In this document: piece after piece, positions 31,425 to 42,211 of the stretch
Layout of the letters: the number at the start of each line of letters is the position of its first letter
How positions within the stretch are numbered: the first letter of the stretch is position 1
Assembly: GCF_035593345.1 (NCBI RefSeq)
Contig: NZ_CP141606.1
Span: 1,116,001 to 1,180,000, forward strand
Direction: 5' to 3'
Source: Lelliottia sp. JS-SCA-14
Lineage (GTDB): Bacteria > Pseudomonadota > Gammaproteobacteria > Enterobacterales > Enterobacteriaceae
Length of the DNA stretch: 64,000 bases
Notes under the pieces: model-generated
The model's database searches: none
What the model saw: the letters and a program-made list of their open reading frames with translations, nothing else
What the model was told of the DNA's origin: nothing
Translations under genes and position numbers: made by a program

Positions 31425-33779
31425 ATGAATCCTGAGCGTTCTGAACGCATTGAAATCCCCGTATTGCCGCTGCGCGATGTGGTGGTTTATCCGCACATGG
31501 TCATACCCTTATTTGTAGGGCGGGAAAAATCTATCCGTTGCCTTGAAGCCGCCATGGATCATGATAAAAAAATCATGCTGGTTGCGCAGAAAGAAGCATC
31601 AACGGATGAGCCGGGTGTAAACGATCTTTTCACCGTCGGGACCGTGGCCTCTATTTTACAAATGCTGAAGCTGCCTGACGGCACCGTGAAGGTGCTGGTA
31701 GAAGGCTTGCAGCGTGCGCGTATCACCACCCTTTCTGACGACGGCGAGCACTTCTCTGCGAAAGCGGAGTACCTTGAGTCTCCTGCGCTCGACGAGCGCG
31801 AGCAGGAAGTGCTGGTGCGCACCGCTATTAGCCAGTTCGAAGGCTACATCAAGCTGAACAAAAAAATCCCACCAGAAGTGCTGACGTCGCTCAACAGCAT
31901 CGACGATCCTGCGCGTCTGGCGGATACCATCGCTGCACACATGCCGCTTAAGCTGGCTGACAAACAGTCTGTGCTGGAGATGTCCGACGTGAACGAACGT
32001 CTGGAATATCTGATGGCGATGATGGAATCTGAAATCGATCTGCTGCAGGTTGAGAAACGCATTCGCAACCGCGTCAAAAAGCAGATGGAAAAATCTCAGC
32101 GTGAGTACTATCTGAACGAGCAAATGAAAGCCATTCAGAAAGAGCTCGGCGAGATGGACGACGCGCCGGACGAAAACGAAGCGCTGAAGCGTAAGATCGA
32201 CGCGGCGAAAATGCCGAAAGAGGCAAAAGAGAAAGCCGAAGCAGAACTGCAGAAGCTGAAAATGATGTCTCCGATGTCGGCTGAAGCGACCGTGGTTCGC
32301 GGCTATATCGAATGGATGGTTCAGGTACCCTGGAACGCCCGCAGCAAGGTGAAAAAAGACCTGCGTCAGGCGCAAGAGATCCTCGACACCGACCATTACG
32401 GCCTCGAGCGCGTCAAAGACCGCATCCTTGAGTATCTTGCGGTTCAGAGTCGTGTGAACAAGCTGAAGGGCCCAATTCTGTGCCTGGTAGGGCCTCCTGG
32501 TGTGGGTAAAACCTCTCTGGGTCAGTCCATCGCCAAAGCCACCGGACGTAAATACATCCGTATGGCGCTCGGCGGCGTGCGTGACGAAGCGGAAATTCGC
32601 GGTCACCGTCGGACTTACATCGGCTCTATGCCGGGTAAACTGATTCAGAAAATGGCGAAAGTGGGCGTTAAAAACCCGCTGTTCCTGCTTGATGAGATCG
32701 ACAAAATGTCTTCGGACATGCGTGGCGATCCGGCGTCCGCGCTGCTGGAAGTGTTAGATCCAGAACAGAACGTGGCGTTCAGCGATCACTACCTGGAAGT
32801 GGACTACGATCTCAGCGATGTGATGTTTGTGGCAACCTCTAACTCCATGAACATTCCGGCTCCGCTGCTGGATCGTATGGAAGTGATCCGTCTGTCCGGC
32901 TACACGGAAGACGAAAAGCTGAACATCGCCAAGCGCCATCTGCTGTCAAAACAGATTGAGCGTAACGCGCTGAAAGAGAGCGAAATTACGGTCGACGATA
33001 GTGCCATTATCAGCATTATTCGTTACTACACTCGCGAAGCGGGCGTGCGTAGCCTTGAGCGTGAAATCTCGAAACTGTGCCGTAAGGCGGTGAAACAGCT
33101 GCTGCTGGATAAATCTCTGAAACACATCGAGATTAACGGCGATAATCTGCACGAATATCTGGGCGTTCAGCGCTTCGATTATGGTCGTGCCGATAACGAA
33201 AACCGCGTGGGCCAGGTGACCGGTCTGGCATGGACGGAAGTGGGCGGCGATCTGCTGACCATCGAAACCGCCTGTGTGCCAGGCAAAGGCAAGCTGACCT
33301 ACACCGGTTCTCTGGGCGAAGTGATGCAGGAGTCCATCCAGGCTGCGCTGACCGTGGTCCGTGCGCGTGCGGAGAAGCTGGGTATTAATCCGGACTTCTA
33401 CGAAAAACGCGACATCCACGTTCACGTTCCGGAAGGAGCAACGCCGAAAGACGGTCCAAGTGCGGGTATCGCTATGTGTACCGCGCTGGTGTCCTGCCTG
33501 ACGGGTAACCCGGTTCGCGCTGATGTGGCGATGACCGGTGAGATCACCCTGCGTGGTCTGGTGCTGCCAATCGGTGGTTTGAAAGAAAAACTGCTGGCTG
33601 CGCACCGCGGTGGTATTAAAACCGTATTGATCCCGCATGAGAACAAACGTGATCTGGAAGAGATTCCTGACAATGTTATCGCCGATCTCGATATCCATCC
33701 GGTGAAACGCATTGAGGAGGTTCTGAGCCTCGCGCTGCAGAATGAGCCCTCTGGAATGCAGGTTGTAACCGCAAAATAG
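31425..33779 (+). CDS. lon: Lon protease
   Basis: ATP-dependent serine protease for misfolded and regulatory proteins. 784 residues, as in E. coli. The N-terminal substrate-binding domain spans about 10-200; the AAA+ module has Walker [11 protein letters not shown] and Walker [11 protein letters not shown]; the protease domain has the Ser-Lys dyad with Ser in [10 protein letters not shown] and Lys in [15 protein letters not shown] long hairpin terminator follows. Confidence 0.98.
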   Translation: MNPERSERIEIPVLPLRDVVVYPHMVIPLFVGREKSIRCLEAAMDHDKKIMLVAQKEASTDEPGVNDLFTVGTVASILQMLKLPDGTVKVLVEGLQRARITTLSDDGEHFSAKAEYLESPALDEREQEVLVRTAISQFEGYIKLNKKIPPEVLTSLNSIDDPARLADTIAAHMPLKLADKQSVLEMSDVNERLEYLMAMMESEIDLLQVEKRIRNRVKKQMEKSQREYYLNEQMKAIQKELGEMDDAPDENEALKRKIDAAKMPKEAKEKAEAELQKLKMMSPMSAEATVVRGYIEWMVQVPWNARSKVKKDLRQAQEILDTDHYGLERVKDRILEYLAVQSRVNKLKGPILCLVGPPGVGKTSLGQSIAKATGRKYIRMALGGVRDEAEIRGHRRTYIGSMPGKLIQKMAKVGVKNPLFLLDEIDKMSSDMRGDPASALLEVLDPEQNVAFSDHYLEVDYDLSDVMFVATSNSMNIPAPLLDRMEVIRLSGYTEDEKLNIAKRHLLSKQIERNALKESEITVDDSAIISIIRYYTREAGVRSLEREISKLCRKAVKQLLLDKSLKHIEINGDNLHEYLGVQRFDYGRADNENRVGQVTGLAWTEVGGDLLTIETACVPGKGKLTYTGSLGEVMQESIQAALTVVRARAEKLGINPDFYEKRDIHVHVPEGATPKDGPSAGIAMCTALVSCLTGNPVRADVAMTGEITLRGLVLPIGGLKEKLLAAHRGGIKTVLIPHENKRDLEEIPDNVIADLDIHPVKRIEEVLSLALQNEPSGMQVVTAK

Positions 33780-33811
33780 TGACCTCGCGCAAAGAGCGTT
33801 AAGAAAAACAA

Positions 33812-33848
33812 GGCTGACAGGTGATTTCTCACTTGCCAGCCTTTTTTT
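33812..33848 (+). terminator. lon terminator
   Basis: GGCTGACAGGTGA / TCACTTGCCAGCC with one mismatch, then seven Ts. Confidence 0.85.
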
Positions 33849-33989
33849 GTATAGCTAATTTAGATTGCTGATTGGGTTAGCCATCAACAACGGGTGTTGT
33901 AAGGTCATGGCAGGCCTGATATAACTGCTGCGCGGTCGCGTCGTGAAGGATTCAGGCGCGATATAAATTATAAAGAGAGGAAGAGAACA

Positions 33990-34262
33990 GTGAATAAATC
34001 TCAACTGATTGACAAAATTGCTGCGGGTGCTGATATCTCTAAAGCTGCGGCTGGACGTGCGTTAGATGCATTAATTGCCTCTGTAACTGAATCTCTGCAA
34101 TCCGGGGATGACGTTGCGCTGGTAGGTTTTGGTACTTTTGCTGTTAAAGAGCGTGCTGCCCGTACTGGCCGCAACCCTCAGACCGGTAAAGAGATCACCA
34201 TCGCTGCCGCTAAAGTGCCAGGTTTCCGTGCAGGTAAAGCACTGAAAGACGCAGTAAACTGA
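33990..34262 (+). CDS. hupB: Nucleoid protein HU-beta
   Basis: 90-residue DNA-bending protein. It starts with GTG after GAGAGGAAGAG. The beta-arm sequence [14 protein letters not shown] with the intercalating Pro is present, as is [13 protein letters not shown]. The ORF lies alone between lon and ppiD, as in E. coli. Confidence 0.98.
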   Translation: MNKSQLIDKIAAGADISKAAAGRALDALIASVTESLQSGDDVALVGFGTFAVKERAARTGRNPQTGKEITIAAAKVPGFRAGKALKDAVN

Positions 34263-34295
34263 TCGCTTTCTCGTTCAAGGGAAGTTGAAAAGTAC

Positions 34296-34326
34296 AAGGG
34301 CGCATCATTTGATGTGCCTTTTTTGT
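34296..34326 (+). terminator. hupB terminator
   Basis: GGCGCATCA TT TGATGTGCC (one G-T pair) followed by six Ts. Confidence 0.8.
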
Positions 34327-34474
34327 TTGTCCCGGGCGACTTTATGCGACTTTATGCGAGTTGTGGGCTGACATTTACCCCGGTTTCTTGTCACAATACG
34401 ACCCTTACGCGCTGCGGTCAGGATATTTCCCAGCGTGAGGTCACAAGTCACCTACAGCGGAGTGTGGTTTCACC

Positions 34475-36349
34475 ATGATGGACAACTTACGCACGGCTGC
34501 TAACAGTCTCGTGCTCAAGATTATTTTCGGTATCATTATCGTGTCGTTCATTCTGACCGGCGTGAGTGGATACCTGATTGGCGGAAGCAGCAACTACGCC
34601 GCCAAAGTAAATGGCCAGGAAATCAGCCGCGGGCAGTTTGAAAATGCCTTTGCCGGGGAACGTAATCGCATGCAGCAACAGCTGGGCGATCAGTTCTCTG
34701 AGCTTGCAGCGAACGAAGGCTACATGAAAACCTTACGTCAGAAGACCGTAAACCGTCTTATCGACGAAGCGCTGCTGGACCAGTATGCCAGACACCTGGG
34801 CCTCGGCATCAGCGACGATCAGGTTAAGAAAGCCATCTTTGCGACTCAGGCTTTCCAGAACAACGGCAAATTCGACAACACGCGCTACACCTCTATCGTC
34901 AATCAGATGGGCATGACCCCGGATCAGTACGCTCAGGCGCTGCGCAACCAGCTGACGACACAGCAGCTGATCAACGCGGTCGTCGGTACCGATTTCATGC
35001 TGAAAGGCGAGACTGACGAGCTGGCAGCCCTGGTGGCGCAGCAGCGTGTGGTTCGCACGGCCACGATTGACGTCAACGCCCTGGCGGCAAAACAGTCGGT
35101 CAGCGACGACGAAATCAAAGCCTACTACGAGCAGAACAAAAACAACTTCACCGCTCCTGAGCAGTTCCGCGTCAGCTACATCAAGCTGGATGCCGCTGCG
35201 ATGCAGGAAAACGCGTCTGACAGCGAAATCCAGTCTTACTTCGACCAGCATCAGGATCAGTTCACTCAGGCTCAGCGTAACCGCTACAGCGTGATTCAGA
35301 CCAAAACCGAGGCGGATGCTAAGGCGATTGTTGACGAGCTGGCCAAAGGCGCTGATTTTGCGGCGCTGGCGAAAGAAAAATCCACCGACATCATCTCTGC
35401 GAAAAACGGCGGGGATATGGGCTGGCTGGAAGATGCTACTACTCCAGATGAGCTGAAAAACGCGGGCCTGAAAGAGAAAGGTCAATTGTCCGGTGTGATC
35501 AAATCTTCCGTTGGCTTCCTGGTGGCGCGTCTGGATGATGTCCAGCCTGCCAAAACCAAACCGCTGGCTGACGTTCGCGATGATATCGCAGCGAAAGTGA
35601 AACAGGAAAAAGCGCTGGATGCTTACTACGCTCTACAGCAGAAAGTGAGTGACGCGGCAAGCAATGACAACGAATCCCTGGCGGGCGCAGAACAGGCCGC
35701 TGGCGTGAAAGCCGTTGAAACAGGCTGGTTCGGCCACGATAACCTGCCAGAAGAGCTGAACTTCAAGCCGGTTGCTGACGCTATCTTCAACGGTGGCCTG
35801 GTGGGTGAGAACGGCACGCCGGGCAGCAACTCTGACATCATTACCGTGGACGGCGATCGTGCATTTGTGGTGCGCGTAGCAGAACACAAACCAGAAGCGA
35901 TCAAGCCGCTGGACGCTGTGAAAGATCAGATTGCAACGCTGGTGAAACACACCAAAGCAGAACAGCAGGCGAAGCTGGATGCAGAAAAACTGCTGGCTGA
36001 GCTGAAAGCAGGCAAAGGTGACGCGGCGCTGAAAGCGGCAGGTCTGAGCTTCGGTGAGGCGAAAACCCTGAGCCGTACTGGTCAGGATCCGGTGAGCCAG
36101 GCGGCGTTTGGTCTGAGCCTGCCTGCGAAAGACAAACCGAGCTTTGGTACGGCGTCTGATATGCAGGGCAACATTGTTCTGCTGGCGCTGGACGAAGTGA
36201 AAGCAGGCACCATGCCGGAAGAGCAGAAAAAGGCGATGGTTCAGGGGATCACCCAGAACAACGCCCAGATCGCTTTCGAAGCACTGATGAGCAACCTGCG
36301 TAAAGACGCCAAAATTAAGCTGGGCGATATCATCACGCAGCAGCAATAA
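34475..36349 (+). CDS. ppiD: Periplasmic folding chaperone PpiD
   Basis: Inner-membrane-anchored chaperone with a parvulin domain, found near the SecYEG translocon. 624 residues. A single N-terminal membrane helix (about 16-34, IIFGIIIVSFILTGVSGYLI) is followed by a SurA-like chaperone region and a parvulin domain (about 266-355, YSVIQTKTEADAKAIVDEL to SSVGFLVARLDD). The parvulin domain is reported inactive in E. coli. Start MMDNLRTAANSL. Confidence 0.96.
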   Translation: MMDNLRTAANSLVLKIIFGIIIVSFILTGVSGYLIGGSSNYAAKVNGQEISRGQFENAFAGERNRMQQQLGDQFSELAANEGYMKTLRQKTVNRLIDEALLDQYARHLGLGISDDQVKKAIFATQAFQNNGKFDNTRYTSIVNQMGMTPDQYAQALRNQLTTQQLINAVVGTDFMLKGETDELAALVAQQRVVRTATIDVNALAAKQSVSDDEIKAYYEQNKNNFTAPEQFRVSYIKLDAAAMQENASDSEIQSYFDQHQDQFTQAQRNRYSVIQTKTEADAKAIVDELAKGADFAALAKEKSTDIISAKNGGDMGWLEDATTPDELKNAGLKEKGQLSGVIKSSVGFLVARLDDVQPAKTKPLADVRDDIAAKVKQEKALDAYYALQQKVSDAASNDNESLAGAEQAAGVKAVETGWFGHDNLPEELNFKPVADAIFNGGLVGENGTPGSNSDIITVDGDRAFVVRVAEHKPEAIKPLDAVKDQIATLVKHTKAEQQAKLDAEKLLAELKAGKGDAALKAAGLSFGEAKTLSRTGQDPVSQAAFGLSLPAKDKPSFGTASDMQGNIVLLALDEVKAGTMPEEQKKAMVQGITQNNAQIAFEALMSNLRKDAKIKLGDIITQQQ

Positions 36350-36392
36350 TTACGGCGCTGCTCGCAGATTTTCGCAACGCTCTGCAACATTC

Positions 36393-36415
36393 AAAGGCCG
36401 CTTTCGCGGCCTTTT
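36393..36415 (+). terminator. ppiD terminator
   Basis: AAAGGCCGC TTTC GCGGCCTTTT. Confidence 0.85.
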
Positions 36416-36425
36416 CCATTTCTGA

Positions 36426-36884
<459 letters not shown>

Positions 36885-36924
36885 TCACACAATAACTTGC
36901 ACAGTGGCAAAATTTTGCCAGGAT

Positions 36925-36953
36925 TAAGAGGTCATACCAGTTATGACCTCTTA
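36925..36953. promoter_or_regulatory. Putative FadR operator upstream of fadM
   Basis: Perfect 12-bp inverted repeat TAAGAGGTCATA / TATGACCTCTTA with spacer CCAGT. Within it, the minus strand reads AACTGGTATGACCTCTT (36926-36942), one base off the FadR core TGGTCNGACC. fadM is a known FadR target in E. coli. Confidence 0.65.
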
Positions 36954-36982
36954 CCCTATAACAACTTCAAGGCTTGTGCGCT

Positions 36983-37381
36983 ATGCAGACTCAGATCAAA
37001 GTACGCGGTTACCATCTCGACGTTTACCAGCACGTGAACAATGCTCGTTATCTCGAATTCCTCGAAGAGGCTCGCTGGGACGGGCTGGAAAACAGCGAAA
37101 GCTTCCAGTGGCTCACGGCGCACAACATCGCTTTTGTGGTTGCCAATATCAACATCAACTACCGCCGTCCGGCCGTGCTCGGCGATCGCCTGACGGTGAC
37201 AAGCCAGTTGCAACAGCTAAACGGGAAAAGCGGCGTGTTGAGCCAGGTGGTAACGCTCGACCCGGAAGGGCAGGTTGTCGCTGATGCGCTGATTACCTTT
37301 GTCTGTATCGATTTGAAAACGCAGAAAGCGCTGCCGCTGGAAGGGGAATTACGCGAGAAGCTTGATCTGTTAATTGAATAA
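36983..37381 (+). CDS. fadM: Long-chain acyl-CoA thioesterase FadM
   Basis: Hotdog-fold 4-HBT thioesterase of 132 residues that hydrolyses long-chain (notably dienoyl) CoA thioesters during oleate breakdown. The catalytic Asp13 is in YHLDVYQHVNNARYLEF. The start MQTQIKVRG was chosen over an upstream ATG three codons earlier by match to the family. A FadR-type operator lies directly upstream. Also annotated as ybaW. Confidence 0.95.
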   Translation: MQTQIKVRGYHLDVYQHVNNARYLEFLEEARWDGLENSESFQWLTAHNIAFVVANININYRRPAVLGDRLTVTSQLQQLNGKSGVLSQVVTLDPEGQVVADALITFVCIDLKTQKALPLEGELREKLDLLIE

Positions 37382-37423
37382 TTTGCGACCGGGTGAAGGT
37401 CGTTCACCCGGTCAAACAGCGGC

Positions 37424-38119
37424 TTACTTCAGCCCGGTCTTTTTCTTCATCAGTGCCATCACCCCAGGCTTATCGGCCAGGTAGTGATTCAGGCCGTTGG
37501 CGCGCAGGTTACAGGCGGCGCATTGACCACAGCCATCACCTTTGATGCCGTTGTAGCAGGTCAGGGTTTCGTTGCGAACCAGGTCCAGTTTGCCCCAGTA
37601 ATCGGCCAGCGCCCAGGTCTCAGCTTTATCGAGCCACATCAGCGGCGTTTCAAAGCGGGTCTCTTTTGCCATACCCAGATCGACGGCGTGATTGAGCGCT
37701 TTCACAAACTCGTCGCGGCAGTCCGGGTAGCCGGAGAAATCCGTTTCACACACGCCGGTGATCACCGCTTCGGCTTTCACCTGGTAGGCGTAAATGGCGG
37801 TCAGCGTCAGGAACAGAATATTGCGGCCAGGCACGAAGGTATTCGGAATGCCGCTCGAATCCGGCTCATAGTCGGGAACGGGAATACTGTCGCGCGTCAG
37901 GCTGCTGACGGCCAGTTCGTTTAACAGCGTGACGTCCAGCACCTTGTGCGCGCGGGCGCCAAGTTTCAGCGCCAGTTCGCGGGCAACGTCGATTTCAGCG
38001 CGGTGGCGCTGACCATAATCAAACGTCACGCAATGCACTTCATCATACTGATGCAGGGCCTGAACCAGACAGGTGGTGGAGTCCTGTCCTCCGCTGAACA
38101 CGACGACGGCACGTTTCAT
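37424..38119 (-). CDS. queC: 7-cyano-7-deazaguanine synthase
   Basis: ATP-dependent enzyme making preQ0 from carboxydeazaguanine in queuosine synthesis. 231 residues. N-terminal PP-loop [12 protein letters not shown]; zinc ligands in the C-terminal [16 protein letters not shown] cluster with a fourth Cys in ETLTCYNG. Convergent with fadM. Confidence 0.97.
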   Translation of the reverse strand: MKRAVVVFSGGQDSTTCLVQALHQYDEVHCVTFDYGQRHRAEIDVARELALKLGARAHKVLDVTLLNELAVSSLTRDSIPVPDYEPDSSGIPNTFVPGRNILFLTLTAIYAYQVKAEAVITGVCETDFSGYPDCRDEFVKALNHAVDLGMAKETRFETPLMWLDKAETWALADYWGKLDLVRNETLTCYNGIKGDGCGQCAACNLRANGLNHYLADKPGVMALMKKKTGLK

Positions 38120-38186
38120 AAATAAGTCTCAACAGTATCGGTAAAAACAATATGGTAACGTCTGGCACGCGTGGCGACCAGCTTCT

Positions 38187-39887
38187 TCACGCGCTCGGGG
38201 CCGGAAGCCAGGCCTGCGAAAAATCAAACCAGCCGCGGGTATTGAGGCGAATGCCGTTCACCCCCGGCGGGGCGCTGATCTGATACTGATAGTTAAACAG
38301 CGGCGTCAGCACCGCGTTTTCCATCAGATGGGTGAAAATCGACTGCAGGCCCGAGTGCCTGGCCTGCTCGCTGATCTGCATCTGTACCGCATCCAGCGTC
38401 GCCTGCAGGTGCGCAAACTGCGGCGCACTCAGCAGATGCGGCCACAGCGTGTCGCAGCGCAGCCACTGCTCCAGCGTATACCCCGGCGCTTCACCGATCA
38501 GCCTGTCGCCCATCATCAGATCGGCTTGTGCAAAATAGCTACAGCCGTCCCAGGTTTTCGCGTCGTGGAAAATGACCGTCAGCGTGCAGCCCTCTTTTGC
38601 CAGGTACTGTTTGAGCTGCTCGGCCATGGTGTGTAACTCGACCGGCAGATGGTAGATCAGGGTCAGCGCTTCGGGGAGCGCGACATCTTTCAGCTCCGGC
38701 CAGTCAGGGATCGTCCAGCCCGGCAGCAACTCATGCGCAGGGGTGATCAGGTTTTCATCCAGCGGCAGCGTGTGCAGAAGCGTGGTGTGATGGATGATAT
38801 TGATGAGGCGCTGCGCCTGCCGTTTACTCAGGCGTCCGCTCTGTTTCAGGGTGAGATAGCAAAACCCGAGGCTGGTACTGCTGCTGACCAGCCGCAGATT
38901 CGCCAGTTCATCAGGCTCGCCGATGGCGATCTGTACCGGATGGCGACAGCTGGTGCCTAAATCCTGCTCGAAAAGTTGCGGGGTGATCCAGAATTCGATG
39001 GCCTTGAGCAACGGGTGGCTGAGATGGTACTGCTCATGACACTCCAGCCGCACCAGATCGGGATCAAATACGGCGAGACGGAATGGGCCGCTGCCGATCA
39101 ACGGCTGCTCGGGATGGGCCAGACGACTGCAGTAGCTTGCCAGGCGATGCGCCAGCCAGTAATCCGGCTGGTGCAACACGAAGGTCAGGCACTGCGGGTG
39201 GGTCACCTCAACGTGAAGCACGCTGCTAAACAGGCGTCGCAGGGCGGGAAGGGCAAAGAGTTCCAGCAGACTGGCGCGCAGTTGCGCTGTTTCGACCTTA
39301 TCGCCGTTATGCCAGTGCAGCGTCGAGCGAATGTAAAAGTGCCAGCGCAAGCCATCCGCCGACACCTCCCAGTGATGGGCAAGATCGCCAGCCGGTTCGC
39401 GGCTGTCGCCGTCAAACCGCGTCAGCCCGGAGAAGACCTGGCCGACCAGGTGCTGCTCCGCGCGCCCCGGTAAAAAGCCCGAATGGAGCGGATCGAGGGA
39501 GCGATAGTAGGGGATGCGCAGCGTCGGCGTGTCGTTCTGCCACTGCCCGCCGAGGAAAGGGTGAAGCAACGCGCGCAGTTCCGGGGCGTCGAGCTGTGCC
39601 AGCTCTAAGGCATCGTGTTGCAGCCCACGCGTCAGCGCCTGCTCCATCATCTCATTGCGCAGGCTGTCGGGCGTGACGTGAAAAGTTAAGGTGCCGCGTT
39701 TGCCGCGTCCGGATTGCGCTTGCCAGCTCAGCCAGCCCGCCTCCTGCGCCTGGCGCAACAGCGTACGCACGTGCCGCTCGCTGCAAAAGCAGCGTTCCGC
39801 CAGTTCCGCCACGGTAATCTGCTGAGGCTCACCGGCAGAGGGCTGCCAGAGGCGTTGAAACTGATTCAGTCTGTTGAGTTGACGCAT
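38187..39887 (-). CDS. ybaE: SgrR-family transcriptional regulator YbaE
   Basis: 566 residues, as in E. coli. The N-terminal SgrR-type winged HTH (about 1-115; TVAELAERCFCSERHVRTLLRQAQEAGWL) is fused to a solute-binding-protein family 5 domain (about 150-480). Such fusions sense a small molecule through the SBP part. The ligand and targets are unknown. It lies alone on the minus strand between queC and the accessory LysR gene. Confidence 0.93.
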   Translation of the reverse strand: MRQLNRLNQFQRLWQPSAGEPQQITVAELAERCFCSERHVRTLLRQAQEAGWLSWQAQSGRGKRGTLTFHVTPDSLRNEMMEQALTRGLQHDALELAQLDAPELRALLHPFLGGQWQNDTPTLRIPYYRSLDPLHSGFLPGRAEQHLVGQVFSGLTRFDGDSREPAGDLAHHWEVSADGLRWHFYIRSTLHWHNGDKVETAQLRASLLELFALPALRRLFSSVLHVEVTHPQCLTFVLHQPDYWLAHRLASYCSRLAHPEQPLIGSGPFRLAVFDPDLVRLECHEQYHLSHPLLKAIEFWITPQLFEQDLGTSCRHPVQIAIGEPDELANLRLVSSSTSLGFCYLTLKQSGRLSKRQAQRLINIIHHTTLLHTLPLDENLITPAHELLPGWTIPDWPELKDVALPEALTLIYHLPVELHTMAEQLKQYLAKEGCTLTVIFHDAKTWDGCSYFAQADLMMGDRLIGEAPGYTLEQWLRCDTLWPHLLSAPQFAHLQATLDAVQMQISEQARHSGLQSIFTHLMENAVLTPLFNYQYQISAPPGVNGIRLNTRGWFDFSQAWLPAPSA

Positions 39888-39911
39888 CGTCGCTGCCCTG
39901 AGGATGAAAAG

Positions 39912-40817
39912 TTAATGCCAGTGGTACGCCTGACAGTGTTGACGCAGCAGATCCAGCAGCCGCCGCGCAGCAAAGGTCAGCGGCGATTTTTGCGAATACA
40001 GCACGTGATATTCCGCCTGCGGCAGGCTGTCGATATTCAGCATACACAGCTGGTCCTGCAAACCAAACGGGGCCTGCATCGCGCGCGCCACGATGGTCAG
40101 ATAATCCGACGCTAATACCAGACTCAGCCCGGAGATCATCGAGTCCGTGCGAAGGGGCGTTTGCGCCAGCGGCGGCAGAAGCTCATTCACCGCCAGCTGC
40201 TGGTAATACCCCATATCGGTCTCCGGCAGCACCCAGCGTGCATTTTGCAGCGCGTCGAAGGTGGTTGCCTCCGCCAGCGGATGTCCTTTGCGAGCAATAA
40301 TCCCGAACGAGGCATTGAACAGCGGCTCGCGCACCAGATCGTCCAGCGGGAACCCTGGCCCGGCGGTACCGACGGCAAAATCCAGTCGTCCTTCACGCAG
40401 GGCTGGTAACAGCATCGACAGCTGTCCCTCTTTCACCAGCAGCGTGGACTGGGGAAACTGCGCTTTGAAGGCGTCGTTGAGCGCCGGAAAAACCGTTACC
40501 GCGAGGAGGGAGGAGAATCCCATCGCCACCGCGCCCTGCGAGAACTGGTCGATCTGACGGATCTCATCGGCCGCCCGCTCCAGCTCCTCAAGAATAAACT
40601 GCATGCGCTGGGAAAAGGCCCGCCCGGTTTCCGTTAACGTCATCCCCTGATTCCCGCGCACGATCAGCCGGGTCTCTAGCGTCTGCTCCAGTTCACGCAA
40701 GGTTCTGCTGACCGCCGGTTGAGATAGCCCGAGCGCCCTGGCCGCGCCGCGAATACTGCCGCTGCGGATAACCTGTTGAAACACTTTCAGTTGCTGCAAC
40801 TTTGGCAAATAACGCAA
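39912..40817 (-). CDS. LysR-family regulator of the adjacent MFS/M20 operon
   Basis: 301 residues: winged HTH (about 5-65; VIRSGSIRGAARALGLSQPAVSRTLRELE) and a periplasmic-binding-like effector domain (about 95-295). The best start is TTG at 40817 (RYLPKLQQLKVF) preceded by AGGGG. It is divergent from the transporter/hydrolase pair, with a TACAA-AAA-TTGTA LysR box between them, so it is probably their activator. Not present at this place in E. coli. Confidence 0.9.
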   Translation of the reverse strand: MRYLPKLQQLKVFQQVIRSGSIRGAARALGLSQPAVSRTLRELEQTLETRLIVRGNQGMTLTETGRAFSQRMQFILEELERAADEIRQIDQFSQGAVAMGFSSLLAVTVFPALNDAFKAQFPQSTLLVKEGQLSMLLPALREGRLDFAVGTAGPGFPLDDLVREPLFNASFGIIARKGHPLAEATTFDALQNARWVLPETDMGYYQQLAVNELLPPLAQTPLRTDSMISGLSLVLASDYLTIVARAMQAPFGLQDQLCMLNIDSLPQAEYHVLYSQKSPLTFAARRLLDLLRQHCQAYHWH

Positions 40818-40849
40818 CGCCAGCCCCTATCAGTAAAAAGTATCACCTG

Positions 40850-40862
40850 TACAAAAATTGTA
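40850..40862. promoter_or_regulatory. LysR-type T-N11-A box
   Basis: TACAA AAA TTGTA, a perfect palindrome with the T-N11-A form, 32 bases before the LysR start and about 150 bases before the MFS start. Confidence 0.65.
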
Positions 40863-41008
40863 TCTTATGGCGGGGTGGTAAAGCTGCTAACGTCGATGAA
40901 GATAAAACAAAAAACGTTGTTGTTCAGTCTGTTATGTGATGCATGTCGCATTTTACCTTCACCTGTCGATACCCCTCCGGCGAGGTGATAACAAAAGAGA
41001 TATCGGCT

Positions 41009-42211
41009 ATGAAGAATCGTTTCCTGATGATTTTCCTGCTCTTTGTCGGCTATGTGGTGGTGTATCTCGACAAAACGGTGATGGGCTTTGCGCTCCTGCC
41101 CATCGAACGTGAATTTGACCTCCGTCCTGAACAGCTCGGGTATATCACCGGGATATTTTTCCTCGCCTATTCGCTGTTTCAAATCCCCGCTGGCTGGCTA
41201 AACGATAAGTTCGGCTACAAGAAAGTGCTGAGCATGTCCCTGTGCCTGCTCGGCGGCTTCGCGCTCTGCTTCGGCATGCTGGGCTTCGGCCTGGGGCTGC
41301 TGGTCACGTTCCGCTTTTTATCCGGCGTCGGCCATTCCGGCTATCCGTGCTCCTGTGCCAAAGCCGTTGTCTCTAATTTTCCCCTTGAAAAGCGCACCTT
41401 TGCCCAGTCGATCCTGCTCTCGTCGGCTGGTCTGGCGATGACCGCCGGGCCGCTGGTTGCGGTGTATAGCCTGAATTCGCTGGGCTGGCGCGGCTCCTTT
41501 TCGATCCTCGGTCTGCTGGCCTTTGCGATTGCGATCGCGATTATGCTGTGGGTGCCGAATCCGGCGCCGGTGAAAGCGCGTGCCGGAGCCGTGACCGGCT
41601 ATCGCACGTTGCTGAAAAATCCGATTGTGGTCCTGCTCTTTATCTCGATCTTCTGCATCAACATTCCGTCCTACGGCCTGATGGCGTGGCTGCCGAAATA
41701 TCTGGTGCAGCAGCGCGGAATGACGCTCGACGTTTCCGGGCTGGTGGTCGCCGCGGGTGGCCTGGGTATCTGGATCTCGTCCCTCGCCACCGGCTGGCTG
41801 GTGGGGCGCTATATGCAGGGCAAAGAGCCGAAAGTGATTTTCTGCTGCGCGCTGCTCAGTGCGCTGTGCATCTGGCTGGTCTACACCTCCACGTCGGCGC
41901 TGACCGCCGGGCTGCTGCTGTTCCTCGGCTACGTTTTCCTGATGGCCGCTTTCGTGACGGTCTTCACCCTGCCCATGAAACGGCTGCCGCCAGAGGTGAT
42001 GGGCGCGGCGATGGGGATTATCAATACCGGCGGGACGCTGGGCGGGTTTGTCGCCCCGATTGCGATGGGCTATCTGATCACCGTCAGCCAGGGCTACCTG
42101 TCGACGTTTGTTTTTCTGGCGCTGGCAATGGTGGTTGCCGGGCTTGCCATGTTGCCGCTGGCGCTGAAAACGCGCCACGCATTAACTGAGGAGAAGTGTG
42201 ATGGCATTTAA
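41009..42211 (+). CDS. MFS transporter linked to M20 amidohydrolase
   Basis: 400 residues with 12 membrane segments, of the anion:cation symporter type ([13 protein letters not shown] motif [20 protein letters not shown]). ATG at 41009 ([12 protein letters not shown]) is chosen; a longer frame from 40943 reads through the promoter region. The end overlaps the hydrolase start by 11 bases, so the two are translationally coupled. The substrate is probably an N-acylated or amide-linked amino acid, inferred from the partner enzyme. Confidence 0.88.
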   Translation: MKNRFLMIFLLFVGYVVVYLDKTVMGFALLPIEREFDLRPEQLGYITGIFFLAYSLFQIPAGWLNDKFGYKKVLSMSLCLLGGFALCFGMLGFGLGLLVTFRFLSGVGHSGYPCSCAKAVVSNFPLEKRTFAQSILLSSAGLAMTAGPLVAVYSLNSLGWRGSFSILGLLAFAIAIAIMLWVPNPAPVKARAGAVTGYRTLLKNPIVVLLFISIFCINIPSYGLMAWLPKYLVQQRGMTLDVSGLVVAAGGLGIWISSLATGWLVGRYMQGKEPKVIFCCALLSALCIWLVYTSTSALTAGLLLFLGYVFLMAAFVTVFTLPMKRLPPEVMGAAMGIINTGGTLGGFVAPIAMGYLITVSQGYLSTFVFLALAMVVAGLAMLPLALKTRHALTEEKCDGI

